Of a DNA stretch of 64,000 nt, positions 44,862 through 53,827 are shown in pieces; the stretch's first letter is position 1; each line of letters begins with the position of its first letter. The notes beneath the pieces are model-generated. The model was not told the origin of the DNA. It saw only the letters and a program-made list of their open reading frames with translations, and ran no database searches. The stretch lies in NCBI GenBank assembly GCA_018657495.1, contig JABHXA010000005.1, positions 1-64,000 on the forward strand. The letters run 5' to 3'. The position numbers and the translations under genes were made by a program. This stretch comes from Fidelibacterota bacterium (GTDB taxonomy: Bacteria; Fidelibacterota; Marinisomatia; SCGC-AAA003-L08; JACNLC01).

Positions 44862-46250
44862 TTAAATAAAATTTATACCTGTATTTTTCTTCGCCTGATC
44901 AATCATTTTTTTACTAATAGCATTATGCTCTAAAATGAGTTTCGCTTCATCCAATTTCGATTCTCCTTTATCAATCAAAATTTCACCCTTGACAATTAGA
45001 TAATCTACAGGATTTGTCCTTGCTGAAAAAACCAAAGCTGCTAACGGATCAGACATACCGCCGGCGTATTCGATATGATTCATTGAAAACAACGACAGGT
45101 CAGCTTGTTTTCCAACTGATAATTCTCCAATATCGTTTCTTCCAAGAGCTTTAGCGCCTCCGTTGGTTGCCATCCTCAATACATCTCTGGCACCAAGCCA
45201 ATATTTTTCTTCCCGTAATCGAGATAACAACATAGCATTTCTGATCTCAAGCAGCATGTTCCCAGAGTCATTTGAAGCAGATCCATCCACACCCAGACTT
45301 ACCTTTACACCGGCATCTATCATCTCTTTAATCCTTGCGATACCCGATCCCAGGCGCATATTGGAGGAGGGACAGTGGGATATCCCAGCACCTCGAGAAC
45401 CCAACAATTGAATCTCTTCATTATTCAAATGTACGCAGTGCGCATACCAACTGTTATTTGATATCCATCCGAGAGAATCCATATAACCTGCTGGTCGGAA
45501 ACCAGTTTTATCCAAACAGAACTTTTCTTCATCTACCGTTTCTGCAAGATGCGTATGGATCATCAGATTATTCGCCTTGGCAAATTCTGCAGTAGTTTTC
45601 ATTAATCCTGATGTGACAGAAAATGGTGAACATGGTGCCAGTGACAATCTAGTCATAGCCCCGTCAGAATCGTCATGAAATAATTTCAATAATCTTTCAG
45701 TATCCTGCTGAATTTCCGCTTCCGTCTGCACCGTGTCATCAGGTGGTAAACCACCTTGTGATCTTCCCAGCGACATTGATCCCCTCGTTGGTTGAAAACG
45801 AATACCTAACTCCATCGCCGATTCAATCTCAGCATCTATTAAAGCAGGACTTGTTTTCCGCGGGAAAATATACAGATGATCCGAACTCGTAGTGACACCC
45901 GATTTCATCAACTCAAGTAATCCGGTTTTTGTACTGATACGGACGGCTTCTTCTGTCAATTCCCGCCAAACTTCATAGTGATTTGTCAGCCAGCTAAATA
46001 GAGGTTGATCCTGCATCAGTGGAATATTCCGGGTGAGAGTCTGGTATAAATGATGATGAGTATTGATGAATCCGGGAAGTACTACCATTCCACCAGCGTC
46101 AATTTCTTCGTCGGTCTGTCCAATGAAATCACCTGGACCAATAGATGTGATCATGCCATCCTTTAATAGAATGTGACCACCATTGAATTCATCTCCAGAT
46201 GAATTCAATGTGGCAATCAATAGTGGATTTTTAATTAATATTGTCGACAT
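44862..46250 (-). CDS. 8-oxoguanine deaminase-like amidohydrolase
   Basis: 462 aa, a metal-dependent deaminase of the COG0402 group. Motifs are GFINTHHHLYQTLTR (about 59-73), LAPCSPFSVT (about 201-210), HTHLAETVDEE, AHCVHLNNEEI, HCPSSNMRLGSG and LGVDGSASNDSGNM (metal Asp). The sequence pattern (Phe-Ser-Trp-Leu after the first metal motif, Arg-Gly-Ser-Met-Ser-Leu, Gly-Gly-Leu-Pro-Pro-Asp) is that of 8-oxoguanine deaminase. That enzyme turns 8-oxoguanine into urate. Atrazine-type chlorohydrolases are the nearest alternative. It heads the operon of the second molybdenum hydroxylase, one base ahead of the FAD subunit, which supports a role in feeding urate into the locus. Confidence 0.85.
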   Translation of the reverse strand: MSTILIKNPLLIATLNSSGDEFNGGHILLKDGMITSIGPGDFIGQTDEEIDAGGMVVLPGFINTHHHLYQTLTRNIPLMQDQPLFSWLTNHYEVWRELTEEAVRISTKTGLLELMKSGVTTSSDHLYIFPRKTSPALIDAEIESAMELGIRFQPTRGSMSLGRSQGGLPPDDTVQTEAEIQQDTERLLKLFHDDSDGAMTRLSLAPCSPFSVTSGLMKTTAEFAKANNLMIHTHLAETVDEEKFCLDKTGFRPAGYMDSLGWISNNSWYAHCVHLNNEEIQLLGSRGAGISHCPSSNMRLGSGIARIKEMIDAGVKVSLGVDGSASNDSGNMLLEIRNAMLLSRLREEKYWLGARDVLRMATNGGAKALGRNDIGELSVGKQADLSLFSMNHIEYAGGMSDPLAALVFSARTNPVDYLIVKGEILIDKGESKLDEAKLILEHNAISKKMIDQAKKNTGINFI

Positions 46251-46266
46251 ATTTTTTCTTCTAAGT

Positions 46267-46441
46267 TGTTGGGCTAAAGCCCATTTCTATCCAGTTCTTT
46301 AACACCGCCCTGAAGGGCAGTGCTAGTCAATCTATAAACCATTAAAAAACTGCTGATTTATAATTGCTCACCCACACGTTCACTAACCCTGCCATTTATG
46401 GCAGGGTTGAAACATCAACCAAACTGGGCTTTAGCCCAACA
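46267..46441. repeat. MITE-like element with 17-base perfect terminal inverted repeats
   Basis: TGTTGGGCTAAAGCCCA (46267-46283) and its exact complement at 46425-46441 bound 175 bases. Inside are further hairpins: GCCCTGAAGGGC (about 46307-46318), CCCTGCCATTTATGGCAGGG (about 46387-46406) and GGTTGAAACATCAACC (46405-46420). No coding frame is present. It fills the gap between the two purine operons, so the promoter of the deaminase operon lies in or beside it. It may be a non-autonomous transposable element or a structured RNA leader or terminator. Confidence 0.6.
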
Positions 46442-46493
46442 TAAATAGTCAGAGTTTTGTGAATCCAGTGCTAGCAACTCATCTGACAGGTTC

Positions 46494-49400
46494 TTATTTT
46501 TTGAATAGTGAGTTATCCTTCAGATTCTCATATAATACCCACATCTTAATTATTTGAGAGGTATTGAAAGACAAATCATTTGGCATTTCTGCATCAATTA
46601 CAGAGAAATCTTTAGATGAAAGAGAGATTTTTAGATGATTGCTGGTAAATACCATTTGATTACTTTTTATAATCAGCGTTTCCAAATTATCATCGTTTCT
46701 ATATTTTATTTGGGGTCCATCCAAATACCAAGCATTGTCTTCATTTTCAAAAACATCCAATGATAAGCAGAATCGTGGTTTATCCATAAACGGCTGCCCT
46801 GCAGTTGGACAAAATGTGGTGCAATCGCCACATTCATTACAGGCATCCACAATATTAAAAATCTGCGGCTCTTGACTAAACACAATGGGAGATGATTCCT
46901 CTATTTTATGGTTATCACCTTCCCCGGATATCTGCCAGGTATTGTATGCTTTAGGATCAATTCTATACGTTTGATTTGCCCTGTTTGGACATACACTGAC
47001 ACAAATATTGCATTCATCATCGCAAAACAGGCATCGAGACGCTTCCAATCGAGCTTCGTCCTCGGTCATGGTTTTACTTATTAGTTCAAAATCTATTTTA
47101 TCAAGATTGACAAAATCATGTATTTTCTGACCGAACTTTCTATCTGCCAATAGATTCTGGTAATGTTCTGGTTTGAGATTCTTATCCATACCAATATATT
47201 GAAGATTAATTTTTATTTTCAAATAGTCCAATATTTTATTGGCGGAATGCTGACCATCACCAATGGCATTAATCACAGAAGAAGCACCTCTAATCAGGTC
47301 ACCACCGGCAAATACTCCTTTTAGTGCAGTTGCTGAAAATGCGACAGGGATATCAATATCAGATTTCTTTATGAAATCATATTCTACATCCTGACCAATT
47401 GCTGGAATGATTGTATCAAATTCCAAATCAAATTCTGATCCATCTAATTTAATGGGTCTTGCTCGTCCGCTGGCATCTTTATCACCAAGCTGCATTTTGC
47501 TACAGGTCAATACAAGACTCTCATTATTTTTCGTTATTTTCTCTGGAGCAGTCAGTTGTTGAATGCTTATTCCTTCTTCTATTGCATCCTCAACTTCAAT
47601 ATAATCGGCTGGCATCTCGTTTTTAGTTCGCCTGTAAAGGATGGTTACCTCTCCACCGTTTTCACACAATCTCCACGATGTTCTGGCAGCATCCAAAGCA
47701 GTATTGCCACCGCCAATTACTGCAATCCGATTACCAAGATGAATTTTTTCACCACTTTTGACCCGGGCCAGGAAGTCCAATGGTTCAATGACTCCAGATA
47801 CATTTTCACCGATGATCCCCAGTTTTTTATTCAGCTGGGCACCTGATGCCAGATAAACGGCATCAAACTCAGAACGAATATTTTTAAATTTTTGGGCTTC
47901 GATTTTTGTATTGTACTTGATGGTTATACCGGCAGATTTTATAGTTTCAATATCCAGTTTGATGGTTTGATTATCCAGTCTAAAAACAGGAATCCCACTG
48001 GTTACCATCCCTCCTGCTTCATTTTTTGATTCAAATATAATCACTTCAATTCCTGCCAGAGCCAAAAACCAGGCACAGGATAAACCAGATGGTCCAGCGC
48101 CGATTACCGCCACTCTTTTTCCAGTGGGGGCAATATTCCTTACTTTATAATCTGTTGCCGCTTTTTCGGTGACAAATCTCTTAATCTCCCTGATCAACAA
48201 TGGATTGTCAAGATTTTGCCGTGTACATTTTAGCTCACATAAATGATCACAAACATATCCAGTTATTCCAGGAAGAGGATTATTGGCACGGATTGCCTCA
48301 TACGCTAAATCATATTCACTTCTGGCAGTGTGATACATATACATTGGGATATTCTGATCTGTGGAACAGTTCTCAATACAGGGAGCGCTAACGCAGTCGA
48401 AATCGGTCAATTTCCTGGGAGTTTTGATATTATTATAATTATCATGTCGGCTCTGATATAACGGATCGTTCACCACTTTATCAGCATATTCAACGAGGTT
48501 TTTTAAACCCGATTCCCGAGTATCATTACCAGCAGTATTGCCATATTGGACAAATTCCTCAATGGTCTTTGCATCAACAATTTCCATGCTCTTGGATAAA
48601 TTATTCAAATATTGTTTCAACCGCGTATAACCGCCAGGTTTCAAGATATCTGTACAGGTCGTTACGGGCCGGATATTACAGGAGATTACATCGGCAAAAT
48701 TGAATGCATCCACTCCAGCTGAAAACGAAACATCTAAACATCCATTAAAATGATTTTGCAATAGGGCGGCAACATTTATACTGATTGGATGCAAGGCTCG
48801 ACCGCTCAAATATGACATATTCTCTGTTGAAGGAAATATCGTTTTCGTATTTTTTACTTCAAGAGTGTTTGTAAGCTTTAGCCCAAATTCGACCCCTGCC
48901 TGGGAGGCAGATTTCTGCAGATTATTAATCAAGATCAGTGATTCATCATATTTTAAATCATGTTCAAACGCTTCATCAGGAACAATTACATTTTCAAACC
49001 CAGTAAGATTATTGAGAATATTGCGCAACTTATCCGGACCAAGAAGGGTGGGGTTAAGTTTCACCGCTGTATGGTAATATCGTTCTTCTAAAAAGTATCT
49101 GGCAATCTTTTCAATTTCATCCGGCGGACAACCATGCATTGTTGACAATGTGAGATTATCAGAAATTCTTGAGGGAATATTTAGTTCATGTACTGGAAAT
49201 AGTCCATCGAGTTGATCCAATTTCTTGTGTAGATCTTCCGAACAGTTTTCCATAAGATCCAAAAATGCCTGAACATTCTTGTTTAAGATCCCATCCATAT
49301 TATACCCGGCACTCATGTTGAAAATCGTTCCGAGATCTTTGTTGTGGTCCCAGCCAAGGTAGGATTTAAGTACATGAATCATAATCCAGGCGTTTAAATA

Positions 49401-49769
49401 TTCATCATAGGATTGTCGAAGTTTTAACTCCTGCGACCATTCACAATTATACCCTTCATCTTCCATATCGATACACGGTTTGGACACTTCCAGTTCATCC
49501 AGAGTCTGAATCGTCTTTAATTCAATATATCGCGCCCCGCATAACCAAGAGGCAATAATATTCTGGGAAAGTTGACTATGTGGACCAGCTGCAACTCCAA
49601 GGGGTGCATCCAAATCGTAGCCATATCGGACCATTTTGAATGAATCGGTTTCCCTGCTGATAAAGAATTGATCCCGGTGAATCCCAAGCATACTATTATT
49701 GGATTTGTATTCTTCAACTATCCAATTGAAAAGAGTGCGAATGTGGATGGGAGTCAATTTATCGGACAC
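46494..49769 (-). CDS. ygfK: YgfK-type flavin / iron-sulfur oxidoreductase
   Basis: 1091 aa, near the E. coli YgfK length of about 1030. The N-terminal 430 residues resemble a dihydroorotate/dihydropyrimidine-dehydrogenase-like barrel (YDLDAPLGVAAGPHSQ). Next come Cys clusters (APCIENC near 461, CDHLCELKC near 505) of a GltD-like module. An FAD Rossmann motif VAVIGAGPSG lies near 553 and an NADPH motif IAVIGGGNTALD near 681. The C-terminus has two Cys-rich 4Fe-4S groups (near 921 and 976). Historically annotated as a selenate reductase subunit, it is now linked to anaerobic urate use, probably supplying electrons. GTG start, 5 bases after the FAD subunit. Last gene of the main purine operon. 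Confidence 0.92.
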   Translation of the reverse strand: MSDKLTPIHIRTLFNWIVEEYKSNNSMLGIHRDQFFISRETDSFKMVRYGYDLDAPLGVAAGPHSQLSQNIIASWLCGARYIELKTIQTLDELEVSKPCIDMEDEGYNCEWSQELKLRQSYDEYLNAWIMIHVLKSYLGWDHNKDLGTIFNMSAGYNMDGILNKNVQAFLDLMENCSEDLHKKLDQLDGLFPVHELNIPSRISDNLTLSTMHGCPPDEIEKIARYFLEERYYHTAVKLNPTLLGPDKLRNILNNLTGFENVIVPDEAFEHDLKYDESLILINNLQKSASQAGVEFGLKLTNTLEVKNTKTIFPSTENMSYLSGRALHPISINVAALLQNHFNGCLDVSFSAGVDAFNFADVISCNIRPVTTCTDILKPGGYTRLKQYLNNLSKSMEIVDAKTIEEFVQYGNTAGNDTRESGLKNLVEYADKVVNDPLYQSRHDNYNNIKTPRKLTDFDCVSAPCIENCSTDQNIPMYMYHTARSEYDLAYEAIRANNPLPGITGYVCDHLCELKCTRQNLDNPLLIREIKRFVTEKAATDYKVRNIAPTGKRVAVIGAGPSGLSCAWFLALAGIEVIIFESKNEAGGMVTSGIPVFRLDNQTIKLDIETIKSAGITIKYNTKIEAQKFKNIRSEFDAVYLASGAQLNKKLGIIGENVSGVIEPLDFLARVKSGEKIHLGNRIAVIGGGNTALDAARTSWRLCENGGEVTILYRRTKNEMPADYIEVEDAIEEGISIQQLTAPEKITKNNESLVLTCSKMQLGDKDASGRARPIKLDGSEFDLEFDTIIPAIGQDVEYDFIKKSDIDIPVAFSATALKGVFAGGDLIRGASSVINAIGDGQHSANKILDYLKIKINLQYIGMDKNLKPEHYQNLLADRKFGQKIHDFVNLDKIDFELISKTMTEDEARLEASRCLFCDDECNICVSVCPNRANQTYRIDPKAYNTWQISGEGDNHKIEESSPIVFSQEPQIFNIVDACNECGDCTTFCPTAGQPFMDKPRFCLSLDVFENEDNAWYLDGPQIKYRNDDNLETLIIKSNQMVFTSNHLKISLSSKDFSVIDAEMPNDLSFNTSQIIKMWVLYENLKDNSLFKK

Positions 49770-49774
49770 GAATA

Positions 49775-50602
49775 CTATCCTGGGAATTTCCTTAAATCAT
49801 GTAGGATTAAATTTTTCAAAACTTGCTGACGATATTTGGCCGTTGCCCGAATATCATCAATAGGAAAAATATCCTTGGCAATATTCTCAGCAATGGATTC
49901 ATCATTTTCCATAGCGAGAAATGATTTACAACAACCATCAAGAGATACAATTGTGGGGGCGACTGAACCTGCCATGATAGCTAACTTTGATATGGATTTT
50001 TCTACTACAGACCAACCCATAGCATAGTTTATCACTGAAATCGCCATGGACTGCCGCAATCCAAGTTTATAAAATCTTGAATTATCAAATTGGTTTTTCA
50101 AATGTATAGATACCAATATTTCACCGGGTTTTAATGCGGTTTTCCCCGGGCCTAAAATGAAATCCTCAATGGGCAGTTTTCTTGAACCAAAGGCCGATAT
50201 CAACTGTAATTCAGCGGAGTACAGATACAACCCGGGGAGTAAATCACCTGCTGGTGAGGCGTTGCAAATATTTCCTCCAATGGTTGCCCGATTCCTGATT
50301 TGGGTTCCAGCGAATTCGTGGCATGCTTGACTCAGGCATGGAAGATCTTTTTGAATCAAGTGATTTTTACGAATATCTTCAATTGTGACTAGAGCACCAA
50401 TTTCAATGCTTCCATTTTCCTCTGAAATGCCGCAATAACCGGGTAGAATTTTTATATCAATTGCAATTTCAGGCAGCTGCAATCCTGTTCTATATCGCGG
50501 CATGAGATCTGTCCCTCCTGCCAGGATGGAATAATCATTTCCGTTTTCTTTCATAAGAATTTCTTGAAGCTCGGGGATAGATTTTGGACGCAAGTATCTC
50601 AA
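49775..50602 (-). CDS. Molybdenum hydroxylase FAD subunit, first enzyme
   Basis: 275 aa, CoxM/XdhB-type FAD-binding subunit. FAD motifs ILAGGTDLMPRYR (about 26-38) and RATIGGNICNASPAGDLLPG (about 109-128) are intact, and SVAPT lies in the C-terminal domain. It starts at TTG within the TTGA overlap with the 2Fe-2S gene. It is the likely partner of the 2Fe-2S subunit at 50599 and the large subunit at 57541, the three being split across one operon by other genes. It corresponds in position to E. coli YgfM. Confidence 0.9.
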   Translation of the reverse strand: MRYLRPKSIPELQEILMKENGNDYSILAGGTDLMPRYRTGLQLPEIAIDIKILPGYCGISEENGSIEIGALVTIEDIRKNHLIQKDLPCLSQACHEFAGTQIRNRATIGGNICNASPAGDLLPGLYLYSAELQLISAFGSRKLPIEDFILGPGKTALKPGEILVSIHLKNQFDNSRFYKLGLRQSMAISVINYAMGWSVVEKSISKLAIMAGSVAPTIVSLDGCCKSFLAMENDESIAENIAKDIFPIDDIRATAKYRQQVLKNLILHDLRKFPG

Positions 50603-51087
50603 CTGTTCTTACCTGTATTTTCTATAGCGTCAATGATTTTTGTATATCCCGTGCATCGACAGATATTCCCAGAGAGTCCGTCTTTTATTTGCTTTCTTGT
50701 TGGTCGATGAAAATCTTCAATGATTTGTTCACCGCTTATAATCATTCCGGGGATACAATAACCGCATTGAACTGAATGGTCATCAATAAATGCCTGTTGC
50801 AATTTTGTCAATTCATTTTCTGGAGAGAATCCTTCAATAGTTGTGATTTCTGTTTGATGAGCTTCTACAGCAAGAATCAGGCATGAATTCACCGTTTTAC
50901 CATCCATTACAATCGTACATGCCCCACATTCACCTTCACCACAAACTTCCTTTGCCCCGGTGAGTTTTAACTCGTCCCGCAACAGGTCAAGAAGACGAAT
51001 ATGGGTTGGAATCCGGCGATTATATTCATTGCCGTTAACCGTTAATTTCAAATCAAAGAATGATGTTTTCATTTTGGATGCCATCAT
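50599..51087 (-). CDS. Molybdenum hydroxylase 2Fe-2S subunit, first enzyme
   Basis: 162 aa with both [2Fe-2S] clusters: VCGEGECGACTIV (about 45-57) with NSC further on, then QCGYCIPGM (about 107-115) and ICRCTGY (about 145-151). In E. coli XdhD this domain is fused to the Mo subunit, whereas here it is a separate gene next to the FAD subunit. It begins directly after the stop of the threonine-synthase-like gene. Two ATGs in tandem precede ASKMK; either could be the start. Confidence 0.93.
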   Translation of the reverse strand: MMASKMKTSFFDLKLTVNGNEYNRRIPTHIRLLDLLRDELKLTGAKEVCGEGECGACTIVMDGKTVNSCLILAVEAHQTEITTIEGFSPENELTKLQQAFIDDHSVQCGYCIPGMIISGEQIIEDFHRPTRKQIKDGLSGNICRCTGYTKIIDAIENTGKNS

Positions 51088-52332
51088 TTAATGTATCAAC
51101 TCTTTCAAACTTTTTTCTGCCGATTCAATATTTGGTGAAACAGATACAGGTATTTGGACATTTTTTGCCGCTGAACTGATATCCTTTAAACCGGTACCTG
51201 TTGCCAGCACAACAATATTGTCTAAGTTGGATATTCTATTTTCTTTTGCAGCTTTTAACATTCCTGCATATGCTGCCGCTGACGCAGGTTCACAAAATAT
51301 ACTAGTCGAAGATGACATTATTAATTGGGCCTGTAGAATTTCTTCATCTGATACAAGAATTCCAAATCCATTTGAATGCCGCACGGCAGCCAGAGCTTTT
51401 TCACCATCCCTGGGAAGGTCAACTGAAATACTGTCCGCAATGGTATTTGATTTAACAGGAATAATCTCACCACCGCTTTCCAATGCATTCACAACAGCGG
51501 CGGAATTTTCAGATTGGACAGCCACAAGGGCAGGTATCTTTGATATCCAACCAAGTTTTAAGAGATCATAGAATCCCTTATATACAGCACCTATGATGCA
51601 TCCATCCCCCACCGGCACATAAATCTGGTCCGGTGATATCCAGTTCAGCTGTTCGGCAATTTCGAAAGCAATGGTCTTTTTTCCCTCAGACATAACCGGA
51701 TTAATACCGGTATTCCGTGAATACCATCCATATCGTTTTGTTAATTCAAAGGATAAATCAAAGGCATCATCATAACTCCCGTTTACCGGTAATAACTTTG
51801 CACCGTATTGGAGGATTTGAGTCAGCTTCGCTATTGGAGCACTATCCGGCGCCAGGATCAATGCTTTCACACCATGAAAAGCAGAAAGGCAGGCCAATGA
51901 TGCTGCCGCATTGCCTGTTGAGGCGGCAATTAAAAGATTATCTCCCAGCTCTTTTGCATGCTGAATCGCTATCTCGCTAGCCCGATCTTTTAATGATCCG
52001 CTTGGATTGCGTGTATCATCTTTGATGTATAACTGGTTAAAATGAAGTTCTTTGGCGATGTTGGGAAATTCAATCAATGGAGTTGCCCCAACCCGAATAT
52101 TTATATTCTCCGGGGATTCATTTACCGGCAGCAATGGCAAATAACGCCAAACCGAATCCATGGCGGTTTTGTCCAAGTTCTCTTTTTTCCAGATCGAATT
52201 TATATAGTCATAATCAAAAACATAATCCAAATTACCACCGCAATCACAGGTATATCTAAATGGTTGAACAGGGTATTCTTCCCGGCACTGAATACAGGTA
52301 AGGTTTGAAAGTTTTCTGTCTATTCTATCCAT
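51088..52332 (-). CDS. PLP-dependent threonine-synthase-like enzyme
   Basis: 414 aa, fold-type II PLP enzyme. An N-terminal zinc-ribbon-like part (CIQCREEYP ... YTCDCGGNL) is followed by the catalytic domain with DDTRNPSGSLKDRAS (the PLP lysine in SLKDRA, about residue 117) and ASTGNAAASLA for phosphate binding. The glycine-rich VPVGDGC and ATGTGLKD near the C-terminus are also present. The closest named family is threonine synthase, but no thrA/thrB-type gene is near. Its place inside the purine operon suggests a beta-elimination or ammonia-lyase role, possibly in place of diaminopropionate ammonia-lyase (YgeX). That role is inferred. Confidence 0.8.
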   Translation of the reverse strand: MDRIDRKLSNLTCIQCREEYPVQPFRYTCDCGGNLDYVFDYDYINSIWKKENLDKTAMDSVWRYLPLLPVNESPENINIRVGATPLIEFPNIAKELHFNQLYIKDDTRNPSGSLKDRASEIAIQHAKELGDNLLIAASTGNAAASLACLSAFHGVKALILAPDSAPIAKLTQILQYGAKLLPVNGSYDDAFDLSFELTKRYGWYSRNTGINPVMSEGKKTIAFEIAEQLNWISPDQIYVPVGDGCIIGAVYKGFYDLLKLGWISKIPALVAVQSENSAAVVNALESGGEIIPVKSNTIADSISVDLPRDGEKALAAVRHSNGFGILVSDEEILQAQLIMSSSTSIFCEPASAAAYAGMLKAAKENRISNLDNIVVLATGTGLKDISSAAKNVQIPVSVSPNIESAEKSLKELIH

Positions 52333-52350
52333 TTATTGTGAAATCCTCTA

Positions 52351-53817
52351 TCAGGTGAATTTTGCCAATAAACCGGTTCTATCATTAAACTCGCTTATGA
52401 GATCATCCCATTCATCTACTTTTGAATACTGATCGGACCAATAATTATCATCATACCATTGAGCATCCAACTCTTCCATCGTTTTGCCCTGCTGCTCCAC
52501 CCAGGTGAAATATTTCAGATTATGCATTCGTTTTTTATCGAGATACGTCAAATCAATAATTGCATCAGTTCCAATTTGCCGCAGATGACCTTCAAAATCG
52601 ATGGCTGCTTGTCGAGCAGAATATTTACCGTTATTCTGATGTTCTTCCTGTAACCTGGACTGATACATTTCCATAGAATCTGTTGCGACGGTGAAAATAC
52701 AATCCTGTTTATTCCATTCATAGTATTTGGCCATTTTAATAGCACCCATGATATTGGCAATTGATGATATCCCAAAATGATGTAATGTACTAACAATGTT
52801 TTGATCTACACCACGATCGATGAGCTCTTTATGTCCTTCCGGTTCATTGAATAAACGCATAAGATGGATATTCACTTCATCGTCGATTCCTGCCACCATA
52901 TCCATATTTTTTAAATTATGAATCCATGGCACATGTTTATCACCAATACCTTCGATCCGATGAGCTCCGTATCCGTTATAAAGTAAGGTGGGACATTGTA
53001 TAGCTTCACCGGCACAAATTTGAATCAGCGGGTATTCCTTCCGTAATAATTCTCCTGATCCCAATGCTCCTGCAGATCCCTGGGTTAAAAACAATCCGCT
53101 AAATCGAGATGATACATCCTTTTGGGACTCAAAAACATCCTGCATGGCTCTGCCTGTGACAGCATAATGCCACATAGGATTACCAATCTCCTCAAATTGA
53201 TTGAGGACGACAATTTTGTCACCCCGTTCGGCTTTGAGCTCTTTTACCTTATCATAGATTTCCTTCACATTGCTCTCGCTGCCCGGTGTTGCAAATATTT
53301 CCGATCCAACTGTTTCCAGCCATTCAAATCTCTCCCGAGACATGCCTTCAGGAAGAACAGCAATGGCTTCACAACCTAATAAATAGGAATCATAAGCACC
53401 ACCACGACAATAATTACCAGTAGATGGCCAAAGTGCCTTTTGACTGGTTGGATCAAATTTTCCGGTTATCAGTTTTTCAACCAAAGGTCCAAATGTGGCA
53501 CCTACCTTGTGAGCACCGGTGGGAAAGTATTTTCCAAGAAGTACAAAAATACGGGCTTCCACTCCAGTCAATTCAGTTGGTAGCTCCAAATAGTTTACAT
53601 CACCATAACCGCCACCATTCTCAACAGGTTCATTTTTCCAGGTGATCCTGAATAAATTGAGCGGATCAAGATCCCAGAGCCCAATCCCTTTAAGTTTTGC
53701 TTTGATCTTTCCAGGGATAAGTTCCGGGTTTGCCATTTGCTTGTATGTGGGAAGAATGATGTTTTTTTCCCGGCATCGATTTATTGTATTCTCAAGAATT
53801 TGATTTTGTCTGTTCAT
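52351..53817 (-). CDS. PLP-dependent fold-type II lyase of the purine locus
   Basis: 488 aa, longer than cysteine synthase (about 310) or YgeX (about 400). The PLP lysine is in PTGAHKVGATFGP (about residue 103), and the phosphate or substrate motif is WPSTGNYCRGG near 130. LTQGSAGALGSGELL near 245 looks like the glycine-rich PLP phosphate loop. The extra C-terminal region (about 370-488) is acidic and aromatic (QWYDDNYWSDQYSK). I associate it with PLP lyase/thiolase-type proteins recurring next to ygeW in anaerobe purine clusters, from memory. The reaction is unknown; an ammonia-releasing elimination would fit the pathway. Confidence 0.75.
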   Translation of the reverse strand: MNRQNQILENTINRCREKNIILPTYKQMANPELIPGKIKAKLKGIGLWDLDPLNLFRITWKNEPVENGGGYGDVNYLELPTELTGVEARIFVLLGKYFPTGAHKVGATFGPLVEKLITGKFDPTSQKALWPSTGNYCRGGAYDSYLLGCEAIAVLPEGMSRERFEWLETVGSEIFATPGSESNVKEIYDKVKELKAERGDKIVVLNQFEEIGNPMWHYAVTGRAMQDVFESQKDVSSRFSGLFLTQGSAGALGSGELLRKEYPLIQICAGEAIQCPTLLYNGYGAHRIEGIGDKHVPWIHNLKNMDMVAGIDDEVNIHLMRLFNEPEGHKELIDRGVDQNIVSTLHHFGISSIANIMGAIKMAKYYEWNKQDCIFTVATDSMEMYQSRLQEEHQNNGKYSARQAAIDFEGHLRQIGTDAIIDLTYLDKKRMHNLKYFTWVEQQGKTMEELDAQWYDDNYWSDQYSKVDEWDDLISEFNDRTGLLAKFT

Positions 53818-53827
53818 TTGATTAATT

